The position numbers were made by a program, and so were the translations under genes. Below the pieces are notes generated by a model. The model saw only the letters and a program-made list of their open reading frames with translations. It was not told the DNA's origin and ran no database searches. A stretch of DNA of 9,384 bases. Origin: JAQGMO01 sp050954505 (GTDB lineage: Bacteria; Pseudomonadota; Gammaproteobacteria; Burkholderiales; Burkholderiaceae_D). Shown in pieces: positions 1-7,351 of the stretch. The DNA lies in NCBI GenBank assembly GCA_050954505.1, contig JBPBPY010000140.1:1-9384 (forward strand), given 5' to 3'. How positions within the stretch are numbered: the stretch's first letter is position 1; each line of letters starts with the position of its first letter.

Positions 1-2055
1 CAGCGCAAAACCCGACAGCGCCATGAGCGAGGCAGCGGTTTCGTTGAGGGTTGCCATGGCGTCTGCCAAAGTCGGATGTTCACCCAGGCGGGCATGGCGC
101 TGCACCACATGATTGAGCGTGTGCCAGTTGTCCATCGACAGCCGCTCGCGCAAGTGGCCGGCGACGTTGAATAGCTGCTGCAGGTGGCGCGCCAGGCCGG
201 GGCCGCTCGGTGCCGCCACCGCATGCATGAGCGCAGCGCCAAACTGCGTATCGGTCATGATCGGGTCGGCGCTGGCCTCGACGTCATCGTCATTCTCGTT
301 CTCGATGAGCCCGAACCAGTGGCACAGGCCCTGCACCGTGGGCCACTCGCCGCCGCGGTATTCAGGCGTAATGTTGAGCAGGATTTCGAGGGCGGCACGC
401 ATGAGCCGCGTGACGTTGTCGCAGCGTTCGGCATAGCGGCCGAACCAGAACAGGTTTTCCACCGAACGCGACGACAGATGGGTATCGGTACGCACCAGGC
501 TCTGGCTGTCGGTGGCACGCAGCAACGGTACCGCAGCAGAGGCGCGGCCATTTTGCTGCACCCAGGTGTCCTGGCTGGCGCCGCCCTGCTGCATCGACGT
601 CACCCGGGCATCGAAACCGGTGGCAACCCGGGTAAGGCCGCCCGGCATGACCACATAGCCGTTCGGTGTGGCGCAGGCAAACACCCGCAGGCTCACGGCC
701 GAGGCATCCAGGCCAGCGGCATCGCCCTTGCGCCAGACCGGCGCCTGGGATACACGCACCATTTCCTGGGCGACGTAATTCTGCGGCTCGGCGCGCATGG
801 CGCTGATCAATGCGGCGCGCTCCTGCTGGTCCAGGTCCTGGCCAAACACCGGCGCACTGCGCAGCTGCGGGAAGGCCGGCTTGATCACCAACTGATCGAT
901 GCGGCCGATGACTTCCTTGAGTGCCGCCGGTTCACCGCACCACCAGGTGGCCACGGAAGGCATCTTCAAGGGCTCGTCGAGCAGACGCCGGCACAGCTTG
1001 GGCAGATAACCCAGCAGCGCGCCTGACTCCAGCAGGCTGGAACCCAGGCTGTTGGCGACCAGGACATTGCCGCGGCGCACGGCGTCCGTCAGGCCGGCCA
1101 CGCCCAGGCGCGATTCGGAGCGCAATTCCAGCGGATCGCAAAAGTCGTCGTCGACCCGGCGCAGGATGACATGCACGCGCTGGGGCCCGGCCACGGTCTT
1201 GAGCCAGACCATGCCATTGCGCACCGTCAGGTCGCCGCCCTCGACCAGCGGAAAACCCAGATGGCGCGCCAAGTAAGTCTGTTCGTAATAGGTTTCGTTG
1301 TAAGGACCGGGCGTGAGCAGCACGATCAAGGGATGTTCGCCATCGCGCAGGCCGGGGCCATGTTCCCCGCTTTCGCCATGACGGCTGGCAAAGTCGCGGC
1401 CCCAGTTGGTGAGACTGTTGCGCAGCGTGACGAAAAAATTCGCCAGGTGCTGGATTTTCATGTCGCGGTACAGCTCTGGAAAGGCGCGTGACATCACGCT
1501 GCGGTTCTCCAGCGCATAACCGGCACCGGAAGGTGCCTGGGTGCGGTCGGACTGCACCCACCAGCGTCCATTCGGCGCGCGCGCCAGGTCGACGGCGTAG
1601 AAATGCAGGGCGACATCATTCGGCTGGCGCAAGCCATGGCAGGCGCGCAGGAAGCTGCCATTGCCATGGATGAGTGCCGCCGGCAACAGGCCCTCATGCA
1701 GCATCTTTTGAGCACCGTAGACGTCGCGCAGGATTTTGTTGAGCAGCGTGGCGCGCTGCTTGACTGCTTCCTCGATGCCGGCCCATTCCGAAGCTGGCAG
1801 GATGAACGGCAAACCCGACAGATCCCAGGTGCGCTGTTCGCCTTCGGGGTCGGCATAGATGTTGTAGGTGACACCGCTTTCGCGCACCTGGCGCTCGATG
1901 GCTTCGACGCGCCGGCGCATTTCGTCGGCCGGCTCTCGCTCGAGCTGGGCGAGCAAAGCCTTCCAGTGCGGGCGTGGTGTGGCCCCCACTTCAAACATTT
2001 CATCGTAACGGCGCTCGGCAGCCGGATAGTGCGTCAGAAGCGGATGCATCGTCAT
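1..2055 (-). CDS. Circularly permuted ATP-grasp ligase fused to alpha-E domain (DUF404/DUF407 + DUF403), 3' end outside window
   Basis: The frame is open from about 2139 to the window edge. From the start at 2055 it gives 685 residues with no stop. Residues about 1-510 match the circularly permuted type 2 ATP-grasp family: RYDEMF near residue 16, GSFLRACHG (133-141), a QSDRTQAPSG...LENRSVMSR block (168-190), LTPGPYNETYYE (247-258), RVDDDFCDPLE (300-310), NSLGSSLLES (335-344), the probable ATP-binding lysine in VIKPAF (390-395) and SLRVFA...MPGGLTRVA (455-478). Residues 527 onward (LSSRSVENLFWFGRYAERCDN) open the alpha-E helical domain. That domain is usually about 300 residues, so roughly half is missing. 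The family is a predicted ATP-dependent amide-forming ligase; the substrate is unknown. Start chosen: MTMHPLLTHYP at 2055 fits the family N-terminus. ATGs at 2106 and 2139 are in frame; the 2139 one has a GGTGG Shine-Dalgarno-like sequence 6 bases upstream. It probably shares a transcript with the upstream transglutaminase/DUF2126 gene. Confidence 0.93.
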   Translation of the reverse strand, partial: MTMHPLLTHYPAAERRYDEMFEVGATPRPHWKALLAQLEREPADEMRRRVEAIERQVRESGVTYNIYADPEGEQRTWDLSGLPFILPASEWAGIEEAVKQRATLLNKILRDVYGAQKMLHEGLLPAALIHGNGSFLRACHGLRQPNDVALHFYAVDLARAPNGRWWVQSDRTQAPSGAGYALENRSVMSRAFPELYRDMKIQHLANFFVTLRNSLTNWGRDFASRHGESGEHGPGLRDGEHPLIVLLTPGPYNETYYEQTYLARHLGFPLVEGGDLTVRNGMVWLKTVAGPQRVHVILRRVDDDFCDPLELRSESRLGVAGLTDAVRRGNVLVANSLGSSLLESGALLGYLPKLCRRLLDEPLKMPSVATWWCGEPAALKEVIGRIDQLVIKPAFPQLRSAPVFGQDLDQQERAALISAMRAEPQNYVAQEMVRVSQAPVWRKGDAAGLDASAVSLRVFACATPNGYVVMPGGLTRVATGFDARVTSMQQGGASQDTWVQQNGRASAAVPLLRATDSQSLVRTDTHLSSRSVENLFWFGRYAERCDNVTRLMRAALEILLNITPEYRGGEWPTVQGLCHWFGLIENENDDDVEASADPIMTDTQFGAALMHAVAAPSGPGLARHLQQLFNVAGHLRERLSMDNWHTLNHVVQRHARLGEHPTLADAMATLNETAASLMALSGFAL

Positions 2056-2224
2056 CGGATCAATCTCAGAAATTCGGTCGCGCCGTTGATCTCCATGCAA
2101 CTGCATGGCGTTGTTGTAGCGCTTGCCGGGCACCGCCATGTGTTACCACCACGTGGCATGCCTGGCAATTACTTCCATCATCTTCCTTCAACTGCTCCTG
2201 CTACCTGTTGCCTCGAACCGGCGA

Positions 2225-2240
2225 GGCGAGGCAGCTCGCC
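2225..2240. other. Small hairpin in the gap between the two minus-strand ligase genes
   Basis: GGCGAG (2225-2230) and CTCGCC (2235-2240) form a perfect 6-bp stem with a 4-base loop, extendable by the 2224/2241 A-T pair. It sits between the stop of the transglutaminase/DUF2126 gene and the start of the ATP-grasp gene. No T-run follows it on either strand, so it is not a convincing intrinsic terminator. It could be an RNA processing or pausing structure, or chance in GC-rich sequence. The rest of the gap shows no gene and no clear promoter. Confidence 0.3.
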
Positions 2241-2279
2241 TTGGCTGTTCATACTCCAGCGCAACTTTTATCCATCTTC

Positions 2280-5200
2280 TCAAACCCGGGGCTGTGTGCG
2301 CAAGTCCAAAGTGAATGGAAAAGCCGGATTCAAGGCTTCCCGCGCAACAGTCATGGCACCCGGTGTATGCCCGTGACTGGTAAACCGGGCAAAGCGGCGC
2401 GCCTCGGCTTCATTGGCATTGACCGGGAAGCCGTCGTAGCTGCGGCCACCAGGGTGGACAACGTGATACACGCAGCCGCCGATGGAGCGAGCGCTCCAGG
2501 TATCGACGATATCGAAGGTCAGCGGGGCATGCACGCCGATGGTCGGATGCAGCGCCGACCAGGGACTCCAGGCCCGAAACCGCACCCCTGCCACCTGTTC
2601 ACCAGCGACGCCGGTGGCGTGCAGCGGCAATGGACGGCCGTTGCAGGTCACCACATGGCGGCTGTCGGTCAGGCCGCGCACACGCAACTGCATGCGCTCG
2701 ACCGATGAATCGACGTAGCGCGCGGTGCCACCGCTGCTGACTTCCTCGCCCAGCACATTCCATGGTTCGATCGCCTGGCGCAGCTCCAGTTCCACGCCTT
2801 CGTAGACGACCGTGCCATAGCGCGGGAAGCGGAATTCGACAAACGGTGCAAACCAGCTTTCTTCAAAGGCATACCCCGACTGGCGCAAGTCCTTGACGAC
2901 GTCGCCGATATCCTGGGCCACGAAATGCGGCAACATCCAGCGGTCATGCAGTCCGGTCCCCCACGGCACCAGCTTGCCCTGGTACGGCTCGCGCCAGAAG
3001 CGCGCCACCAGCGCACGCAGCAGCAACATCTGCAGCAGGCTCATGCGCTCGTGCGGCGGCATTTCGAAGGCGCGGAATTCGACCAGGCCCAGGCGGCCGG
3101 TCGGTCCGTCAGGTGAATACAGCTTGTCGATGGAAAATTCCGAGCGGTGGGTGTTGCCGGTCAGGTCGACCAGCAGGTTGCGCAACAACCGGTCCACCAG
3201 CCACGGCCGCTCGCTCTCGGCAGTGGTGGGCAAGACCTGCTCCATCTGTTCGAACGCAATGCCGAGCTCGTACAGGTTGTCGTCGCGCGCCTCATCCACG
3301 CGCGGTGCCTGGCTGGTCGGGCCGATGAAGGTGCCGGAAAACAGATACGACAGCGCAGGATGGTTTTGCCAATACGTGATCAGGCTTTTCAGGACATCGG
3401 GGCGCCGCAGCATCGGACTGTCGGCGGCGGTGGCACCGCCCAGCGTGGCATGGTTGCCGCCGCCGGTGCCGGTATGACGGCCGTCGAGCATGAATTTTTC
3501 GGTGCCCAGGCGCGCCAGGCGCGCTTCCTCATAGAGGATGGTGGTCTTGCTGACCAGCTCGCGCCAGGAAGAAGACGGGTGTACATTGACTTCGATGACG
3601 CCCGGGTCCGGTGTGACGCTGAGCATTTGCACACGGGCGTCGCGCGGTGGCGGGTAGCCTTCGAGCCAGAGCCGCATTTCCAGGCTGGCTGCCGTGTCTT
3701 CGATGGTGCTGACCAGCGACAGATAATCGTTGATGTATTTCAGCGGCGGCAGGAACACATGCAGGCGGCCTTTGCGCACCTGTACCACCAGTGCGGTATG
3801 GATGACGTCGCGTGGCAATGTCAGTTCCGGGTCGCGCGGCTCTTCGGCAAAGGCAGCGGCCTCGGCTTGGGCATCGGCCTTTTTTTGTTCGTCGCTCCTG
3901 CCGGCAGCGAGCCGGGCGGCCTCGATCGAGGTTTCCGGCATCAGGGCTTCGCGCGGCGCAAACGGATCGACATCGAAGTCCGGCTCCATTGCATCAGGCA
4001 AGACCCATGGCAGCGTATCGAGCGGCAGGCGCAGGCCCATCGGCGATTCGCCGCCAATCAGATACAGATGCTCGCGCTTGAGCGGCCATTTGCTGGTGCT
4101 CCAGGCGGTGGCATTGGTGACCAGTTTGGCCGGATCGTGTTTTGCCTTCACCGGCTTCAAGGGCAGCACATGGCCGACCACTTCGCCCAGCCCCTGGGCC
4201 AACAGCCGCGCCAGGCGCCGACGCTGTTCCGAATCCTTCAACTCGGCCTTGAGCGGATCGACATTCTGCGGCAGCCGTTCTTCAAGCTGGGCCAGCTGCA
4301 GGACATCTTCATAAGCGGGGATCAGGCTGGCCGCCGGCAAGCCCAGGCGCGCCGTCAGGGCCTGGGCAAAGCGTTCGGCGGCCGCAGCGCAATAGCCGTC
4401 ATCCTGGTCTTCCCGTGCGAACAGGGCGGCGTTGCGCCAGACCGGCACGCCATCGTTACGCCAGAACATGTTCAGTGCCCAGCGCGGCAGTGGCTCGCCC
4501 GGATACCATTTACCCTGGCCATAATGCATCATGCCGCCATCGGCAAAGCGCTCCTTCAAGCGTTGTGCCAGTTTGCCGGCCAGCTCGCGCTTCTTGTCGC
4601 CGTGGGCCAGCGTATTCCATTCCGGACCGTCCATGTCGTCGATCGACACGAAGGTCGGCTCGCCACCCTGGGTCAGGCGTACATCCTGGCGCAGCAGGTC
4701 GCGGTCGACCTGTTCACCGAGGGCATCGATGGCCAGCCAGTCGGCTTCCGCATACGGCTTGGTCACGCGCGGATCTTCGTGAATCCGGGTAATGCGCATT
4801 TCATGGAAAAACTCGACGCCTGCCTTGTCGGTGAAACCCGAGACCGGCGCAGCCGATGAGGGCACTGCGGTGCAGGCCAGCGGAATATGGCCTTCGCCGG
4901 TGAGCATGCCGGAAGTCGGGTCCAGTCCGATCCACCCGGCGCCAGGCACATACACTTCGGCCCAGGCATGCAGATCGGTGAAGTCGACCGCGGTGCCGCT
5001 CGGGCCGTCGAGCGATTTCACATCTGCTACCAGCTGGATCAGGTAACCGCTGACAAACCGCGCCGCCAAACCCATGTGGCGCATGATCTGCACCAGCAAC
5101 CAGCCACTGTCGCGGCAGGAGCCGGAACGGTTGCCCAGGGTCTGCTCCGGGGTTTGCACACCAGGCTCCATGCGCACCAGATAGGCAATGTCTTTCTGCA

Positions 5201-5675
5201 GACGCTGGTTCACCGCCACCAGGTAATCGGCAATGCCGACCGGCTTGCTGCCGCCGTCGGTCAGCTCGCGCCGTGCGCGTTCAGTCCATTCGGCCTGCAG
5301 CGGCCCGGCCGGCTCGGCACTCAGATAGGCGCCCAGCTCGGCTTCCTGCTGCTCCGAATACTTGAACGGAAAGGTCTCCGCATACTTCTCGACAAAAAAA
5401 TCGAATGGGTTGATGACCGTCATGTCGGCCACCAGGTCGACGGTGAACTCCAGTACATCCGAACGTTCCGGGAAAACGAATCGAGCAATGTAATTGCCGT
5501 ACGGGTCTTGCTGCCAGTTGACAAAGTGCTGCTCGGGCGCAACGGTCAACGAGTACGACAGGATCGGCGTGCGCGCATGGGCGGCCGGACGCAAACGTAC
5601 TTCATGGGGGGACAGGTTGACCAGGCGGTCATATTTGTAACTGGTCTTGTGATGCAGCGCGACTCGAATCGCCAT
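2280..5675 (-). CDS. Transglutaminase-like domain fused to DUF2126 putative amidoligase (1131 aa)
   Basis: Two-module protein. Residues about 1-300 hold a bacterial transglutaminase N-terminal beta domain followed by a papain-like transglutaminase core. The triad is visible: Cys187 in GSCRDSGWL, His236 in TDLHAWAEVY, Asp252 in LDPTSG. Residues about 325-1120 match DUF2126, annotated in Pfam as a putative amidoligase. Landmarks are RLTQGGEPTFVSIDD (333-347), IEVNVHP (694-700), RHTGTGGGNH (733-742), GPTSQAPRVDEARDD (785-799) and VEFRAFEMPPHE (865-876); these polar clusters are candidate metal and nucleotide ligands. A charged, Ala/Glu-rich stretch at 585-615 looks like a flexible insert. No signal peptide or membrane segment is seen, so it is probably cytosolic. 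Start: GAAAGG lies 7 bases before the ATG at 5675. The length suits the fused form found in many proteobacteria. The likely job is making and/or cleaving amide or isopeptide bonds on an unknown substrate, together with the downstream ATP-grasp gene. Confidence 0.95.
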   Translation of the reverse strand: MAIRVALHHKTSYKYDRLVNLSPHEVRLRPAAHARTPILSYSLTVAPEQHFVNWQQDPYGNYIARFVFPERSDVLEFTVDLVADMTVINPFDFFVEKYAETFPFKYSEQQEAELGAYLSAEPAGPLQAEWTERARRELTDGGSKPVGIADYLVAVNQRLQKDIAYLVRMEPGVQTPEQTLGNRSGSCRDSGWLLVQIMRHMGLAARFVSGYLIQLVADVKSLDGPSGTAVDFTDLHAWAEVYVPGAGWIGLDPTSGMLTGEGHIPLACTAVPSSAAPVSGFTDKAGVEFFHEMRITRIHEDPRVTKPYAEADWLAIDALGEQVDRDLLRQDVRLTQGGEPTFVSIDDMDGPEWNTLAHGDKKRELAGKLAQRLKERFADGGMMHYGQGKWYPGEPLPRWALNMFWRNDGVPVWRNAALFAREDQDDGYCAAAAERFAQALTARLGLPAASLIPAYEDVLQLAQLEERLPQNVDPLKAELKDSEQRRRLARLLAQGLGEVVGHVLPLKPVKAKHDPAKLVTNATAWSTSKWPLKREHLYLIGGESPMGLRLPLDTLPWVLPDAMEPDFDVDPFAPREALMPETSIEAARLAAGRSDEQKKADAQAEAAAFAEEPRDPELTLPRDVIHTALVVQVRKGRLHVFLPPLKYINDYLSLVSTIEDTAASLEMRLWLEGYPPPRDARVQMLSVTPDPGVIEVNVHPSSSWRELVSKTTILYEEARLARLGTEKFMLDGRHTGTGGGNHATLGGATAADSPMLRRPDVLKSLITYWQNHPALSYLFSGTFIGPTSQAPRVDEARDDNLYELGIAFEQMEQVLPTTAESERPWLVDRLLRNLLVDLTGNTHRSEFSIDKLYSPDGPTGRLGLVEFRAFEMPPHERMSLLQMLLLRALVARFWREPYQGKLVPWGTGLHDRWMLPHFVAQDIGDVVKDLRQSGYAFEESWFAPFVEFRFPRYGTVVYEGVELELRQAIEPWNVLGEEVSSGGTARYVDSSVERMQLRVRGLTDSRHVVTCNGRPLPLHATGVAGEQVAGVRFRAWSPWSALHPTIGVHAPLTFDIVDTWSARSIGGCVYHVVHPGGRSYDGFPVNANEAEARRFARFTSHGHTPGAMTVAREALNPAFPFTLDLRTQPRV

Positions 5676-5682
5676 GGTAATG

Positions 5683-5688
5683 CCTTTC
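5683..5688 (-). promoter_or_regulatory. Ribosome binding site of the transglutaminase/DUF2126 gene
   Basis: The minus strand reads GAAAGG here, 7 bases before the ATG at 5675. This is good Shine-Dalgarno spacing and supports that start over any downstream methionine. Confidence 0.6.
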
Positions 5689-5904
5689 TGTCGTGGGGCC
5701 GGGCTGGATTGATTTTATCGCATCGATTATTGCATTGTTAGAGTGCGCGCAGCGGGGGATTTGCCAGACCCGAAGTCAAGGCGTGCACAATTTGTACCTG
5801 CACCCTGCCAGCAGCTGCCGGTTGGAACGGGTGCCCGGGCGCCGGTAATTTACTTATCAAAAAAATATGTTAGCCAGCGTACTGATTTAAGTCCCGGTTC
5901 AGCG

Positions 5905-5918
5905 GATAATGCATTATC
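5905..5918. promoter_or_regulatory. 14-base perfect palindrome, candidate operator
   Basis: GATAATGCATTATC equals its own reverse complement across all 14 bases. It overlaps the candidate -10 hexamer GATAAT (5905-5910) in the middle of the divergent region, where a dimeric repressor would be expected to act. The symmetry breaks immediately outside (G opposite G at 5904/5919). The regulator is unknown and none is encoded in the window. Confidence 0.35.
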
Positions 5919-6126
5919 GAAGAGGGCCATCATACCGGTCCGGTTTGAAAATCGGGCAAAACACGCCAGTTCAGCGGCTGCCTGTTTCTGCATGTGCTCT
6001 TTGCTGCGATTTTTACTTCAATATCAGACTCTGCAGCTGTAACAGCACACAACCCTTCATCGCGCCGGGTCATCCGCCAACCGCCACGGACCGGGACGAT
6101 ACATAACGCATACGGAAAAACCTATC

Positions 6127-7017
6127 ATGGTCAGGCTCAAATTCTCCATCGAACTCGGTTATTACATCTATGACGATGCCGCCGACTTCATTTTCAACAT
6201 CCATGCCGCCGAAACCCGGCGCCAGAAAGTGCTCAGCGAAAAGCTGACCACCAGCCAGAACCTGGCCACCGAAGTCTATACCGACCCGACCTACGGCACC
6301 CGCTTCATGCGTCTGCGCGGCAACAACGGCCCGTTGACGGTCCGTTATGAAGCCACGGTCGACATCGACCACCATGTCGAGGAAGGTGGAAAACTCGAAG
6401 AGATGGCCATTGCCAGCCTGCCGCTGTCGGCCCTGCCCTACATCTATCCAAGCCGGTACTGCCAGTCCGACCGCCTCAACAAGTTCGCCTTCACCGAGTT
6501 CGGCAACATGGAACCGGGCTATTCGCGCGTCAAGGCAATCCAGGACTGGTGCCGCAGCCGGACCAAATTCATGTCCGGCAGTTCCAATGGCAGCACATCG
6601 GCCGTCGATACCATCATCGAGCAAGCGGGCGTATGCCGCGACTTTGCCCATTTGATGATTGCCTTGTGCCGCACCATGAACATTCCGGCGCGCTTCGTTT
6701 CCGGCATTGATTATGGCGCCGATCCAAAGCTGGGACCGACCGATTTCCACGCCTATGTGGAAGTCATGCTCAGTGGACGCTGGTACACCTTCGATCCAAG
6801 CGGCGTGTCGCCACCGATGGGCCTGGTGCGCCTCGGTACCGGCCGCGATGCTGCCGATGCATCGTTTGCCACCGTGTTCGGCGGCGTCGGCTCCGGTGCC
6901 CCGGTGATCGAGATCGAGGCGATAGTCGATCCGGCCCAGGGCCTGGAGTTGCCTTTCCACCGCGACGATGTGCTCTCTACCCATGGCGAGCCGGCGTATT
7001 CGACCAGCGCTTCCTGA
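6127..7017 (+). CDS. Stand-alone transglutaminase-like cysteine peptidase/transferase (296 aa)
   Basis: Bacterial transglutaminase-like family protein. Residues about 1-110 form the beta-rich N-terminal domain of the family. The papain-like core follows, with Cys170 in GVCRDFAHLMIALCR, His208 in TDFHAYVEVML and Asp223 in YTFDPSGVSPP, so the catalytic triad is intact. There is no signal peptide or membrane helix, which suggests a cytosolic enzyme. Family knowledge: such proteins hydrolyse or transfer amide bonds and are repeatedly neighbours of circularly permuted ATP-grasp, alpha-E and DUF2126 genes. The gene is divergent from that operon, so it is probably co-regulated from the shared 451-base region rather than co-transcribed. 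The ATG at 6127 has only a weak GGA 10 bases upstream. The first residues (MVRLKFSIELGYYI) resemble the family start, so I keep it. The C-terminal tail beyond residue 270 looks poorly structured. Confidence 0.93.
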   Translation: MVRLKFSIELGYYIYDDAADFIFNIHAAETRRQKVLSEKLTTSQNLATEVYTDPTYGTRFMRLRGNNGPLTVRYEATVDIDHHVEEGGKLEEMAIASLPLSALPYIYPSRYCQSDRLNKFAFTEFGNMEPGYSRVKAIQDWCRSRTKFMSGSSNGSTSAVDTIIEQAGVCRDFAHLMIALCRTMNIPARFVSGIDYGADPKLGPTDFHAYVEVMLSGRWYTFDPSGVSPPMGLVRLGTGRDAADASFATVFGGVGSGAPVIEIEAIVDPAQGLELPFHRDDVLSTHGEPAYSTSAS

Positions 7018-7068
7018 AATCCGGCTACGGCTGGACCGGAATTGACAGTCCTGCAATCCGGATTCAGC

Positions 7069-7092
7069 TGAGCCAGAACCTGAGCCAGAACC
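7069..7092 (+). repeat. Perfect 12-base tandem duplication
   Basis: TGAGCCAGAACC occurs twice head to tail (7069-7080 and 7081-7092) with no mismatch. It is not coding. It looks like a simple replication-slippage duplication just downstream of the transglutaminase gene. Confidence 0.75.
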
Positions 7093-7097
7093 TGGTT

Positions 7098-7122
7098 GCC
7101 AGCGCCATGGCAAGGCGCTGGC
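7098..7122 (+). terminator. GC-rich hairpin downstream of the transglutaminase gene, weak terminator candidate
   Basis: GCCAGCGCC (7098-7106) pairs perfectly with GGCGCTGGC (7114-7122) around a 7-base loop, about 80 bases after the stop at 7017. There is no T-run after it, only TTT at 7131-7133. It is therefore not a classical intrinsic terminator. It could stabilise the 3' end or assist Rho-dependent termination. Confidence 0.3.
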
Positions 7123-7327
7123 GTCCAGCGTTTCGTCCACACCTTCACACATTGCGCCCGGCAGCCGAACCCGGAGATATCCAGTGCGGGTCGGCCAGGT
7201 TCGATTGCCGAATTCCTTTGTCGGCTCTCAAGCAGAATCGATTCCGGGCCATTGCACCCCGGCCTGACGCGCAATGCGTGGCCTCAGGGTTTATGGAACC
7301 TGTAGAATATGCCAATGATTAATTCCG

Positions 7328-7345
7328 GAGCGCATCAGGGCGCTC
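7328..7345 (+). promoter_or_regulatory. Hairpin over the ribosome binding site of the HlyC/CorC gene
   Basis: GAGCGC (7328-7333) pairs perfectly with GCGCTC (7340-7345) around the loop ATCAGG. The best Shine-Dalgarno candidate, AGGG at 7337-7340, lies in the loop and the first base of the closing stem, 11 bases before the ATG at 7352. The hairpin could modulate ribosome access, or it could be chance in GC-rich sequence. Confidence 0.35.
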
Positions 7346-7351
7346 ACCGCA

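Larger units (their letters stand above)
5676..6126. promoter_or_regulatory. Divergent intergenic region between the two transglutaminase genes
   Basis: This 451-base stretch must hold the promoters of both the minus-strand ligase operon and the plus-strand transglutaminase gene. It is visibly more AT-rich than the flanking genes, notably at 5710-5739, 5856-5872 and 5903-5920. The open frames across it have no family resemblance and atypical codons, so I see no gene. One plausible plus-strand sigma-70 promoter is CTGATT (5882-5887), 17 bases, GATAAT (5905-5910), followed by a long leader of about 200 bases. No convincing minus-strand promoter was found by eye, although the AT-rich patch at 5710-5739 is the natural place. 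GGA at 6114-6116 is a weak ribosome binding site for the gene at 6127. Confidence 0.55.
7018..7351. other. Intergenic region with repeat and hairpins, no gene
   Basis: This 334-base gap separates the transglutaminase stop from the HlyC/CorC start. The short open frames across it have no recognisable content. It holds AATCCGG at 7018-7024 mirrored by CCGGATT at 7058-7064, a 12-base tandem duplication, a 9-bp hairpin and a hairpin over the next gene's ribosome binding site. TAGAAT (7303-7308) is a possible -10 for the HlyC/CorC gene, but I find no matching -35. Confidence 0.5.

Noticed and set aside
184..1026. A 280-codon plus-strand open frame
   Set aside because: Antisense to the alpha-E/ATP-grasp gene; no recognisable protein features.
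3147..4859. A 570-codon open frame on the plus strand, antisense to the DUF2126 gene
   Set aside because: It mirrors a GC-rich gene whose codon bias suppresses stops on the opposite strand; its composition (Arg, Gln, His and Gly rich) matches no family, and the sense frame has clear homology.
5934..5944. ACCGG-T-CCGGT short palindrome considered as a second operator
   Set aside because: Five-base GC-rich arms are expected by chance at this composition; no promoter is nearby.
5743..6042. Open frame in the divergent region considered as a small gene
   Set aside because: No ribosome binding site, atypical codons, no homology-like content, and it occupies the space needed for two promoters.
6070..7152. 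A 360-codon minus-strand open frame across the second transglutaminase
   Set aside because: Antisense shadow; the sense frame has an intact catalytic triad.
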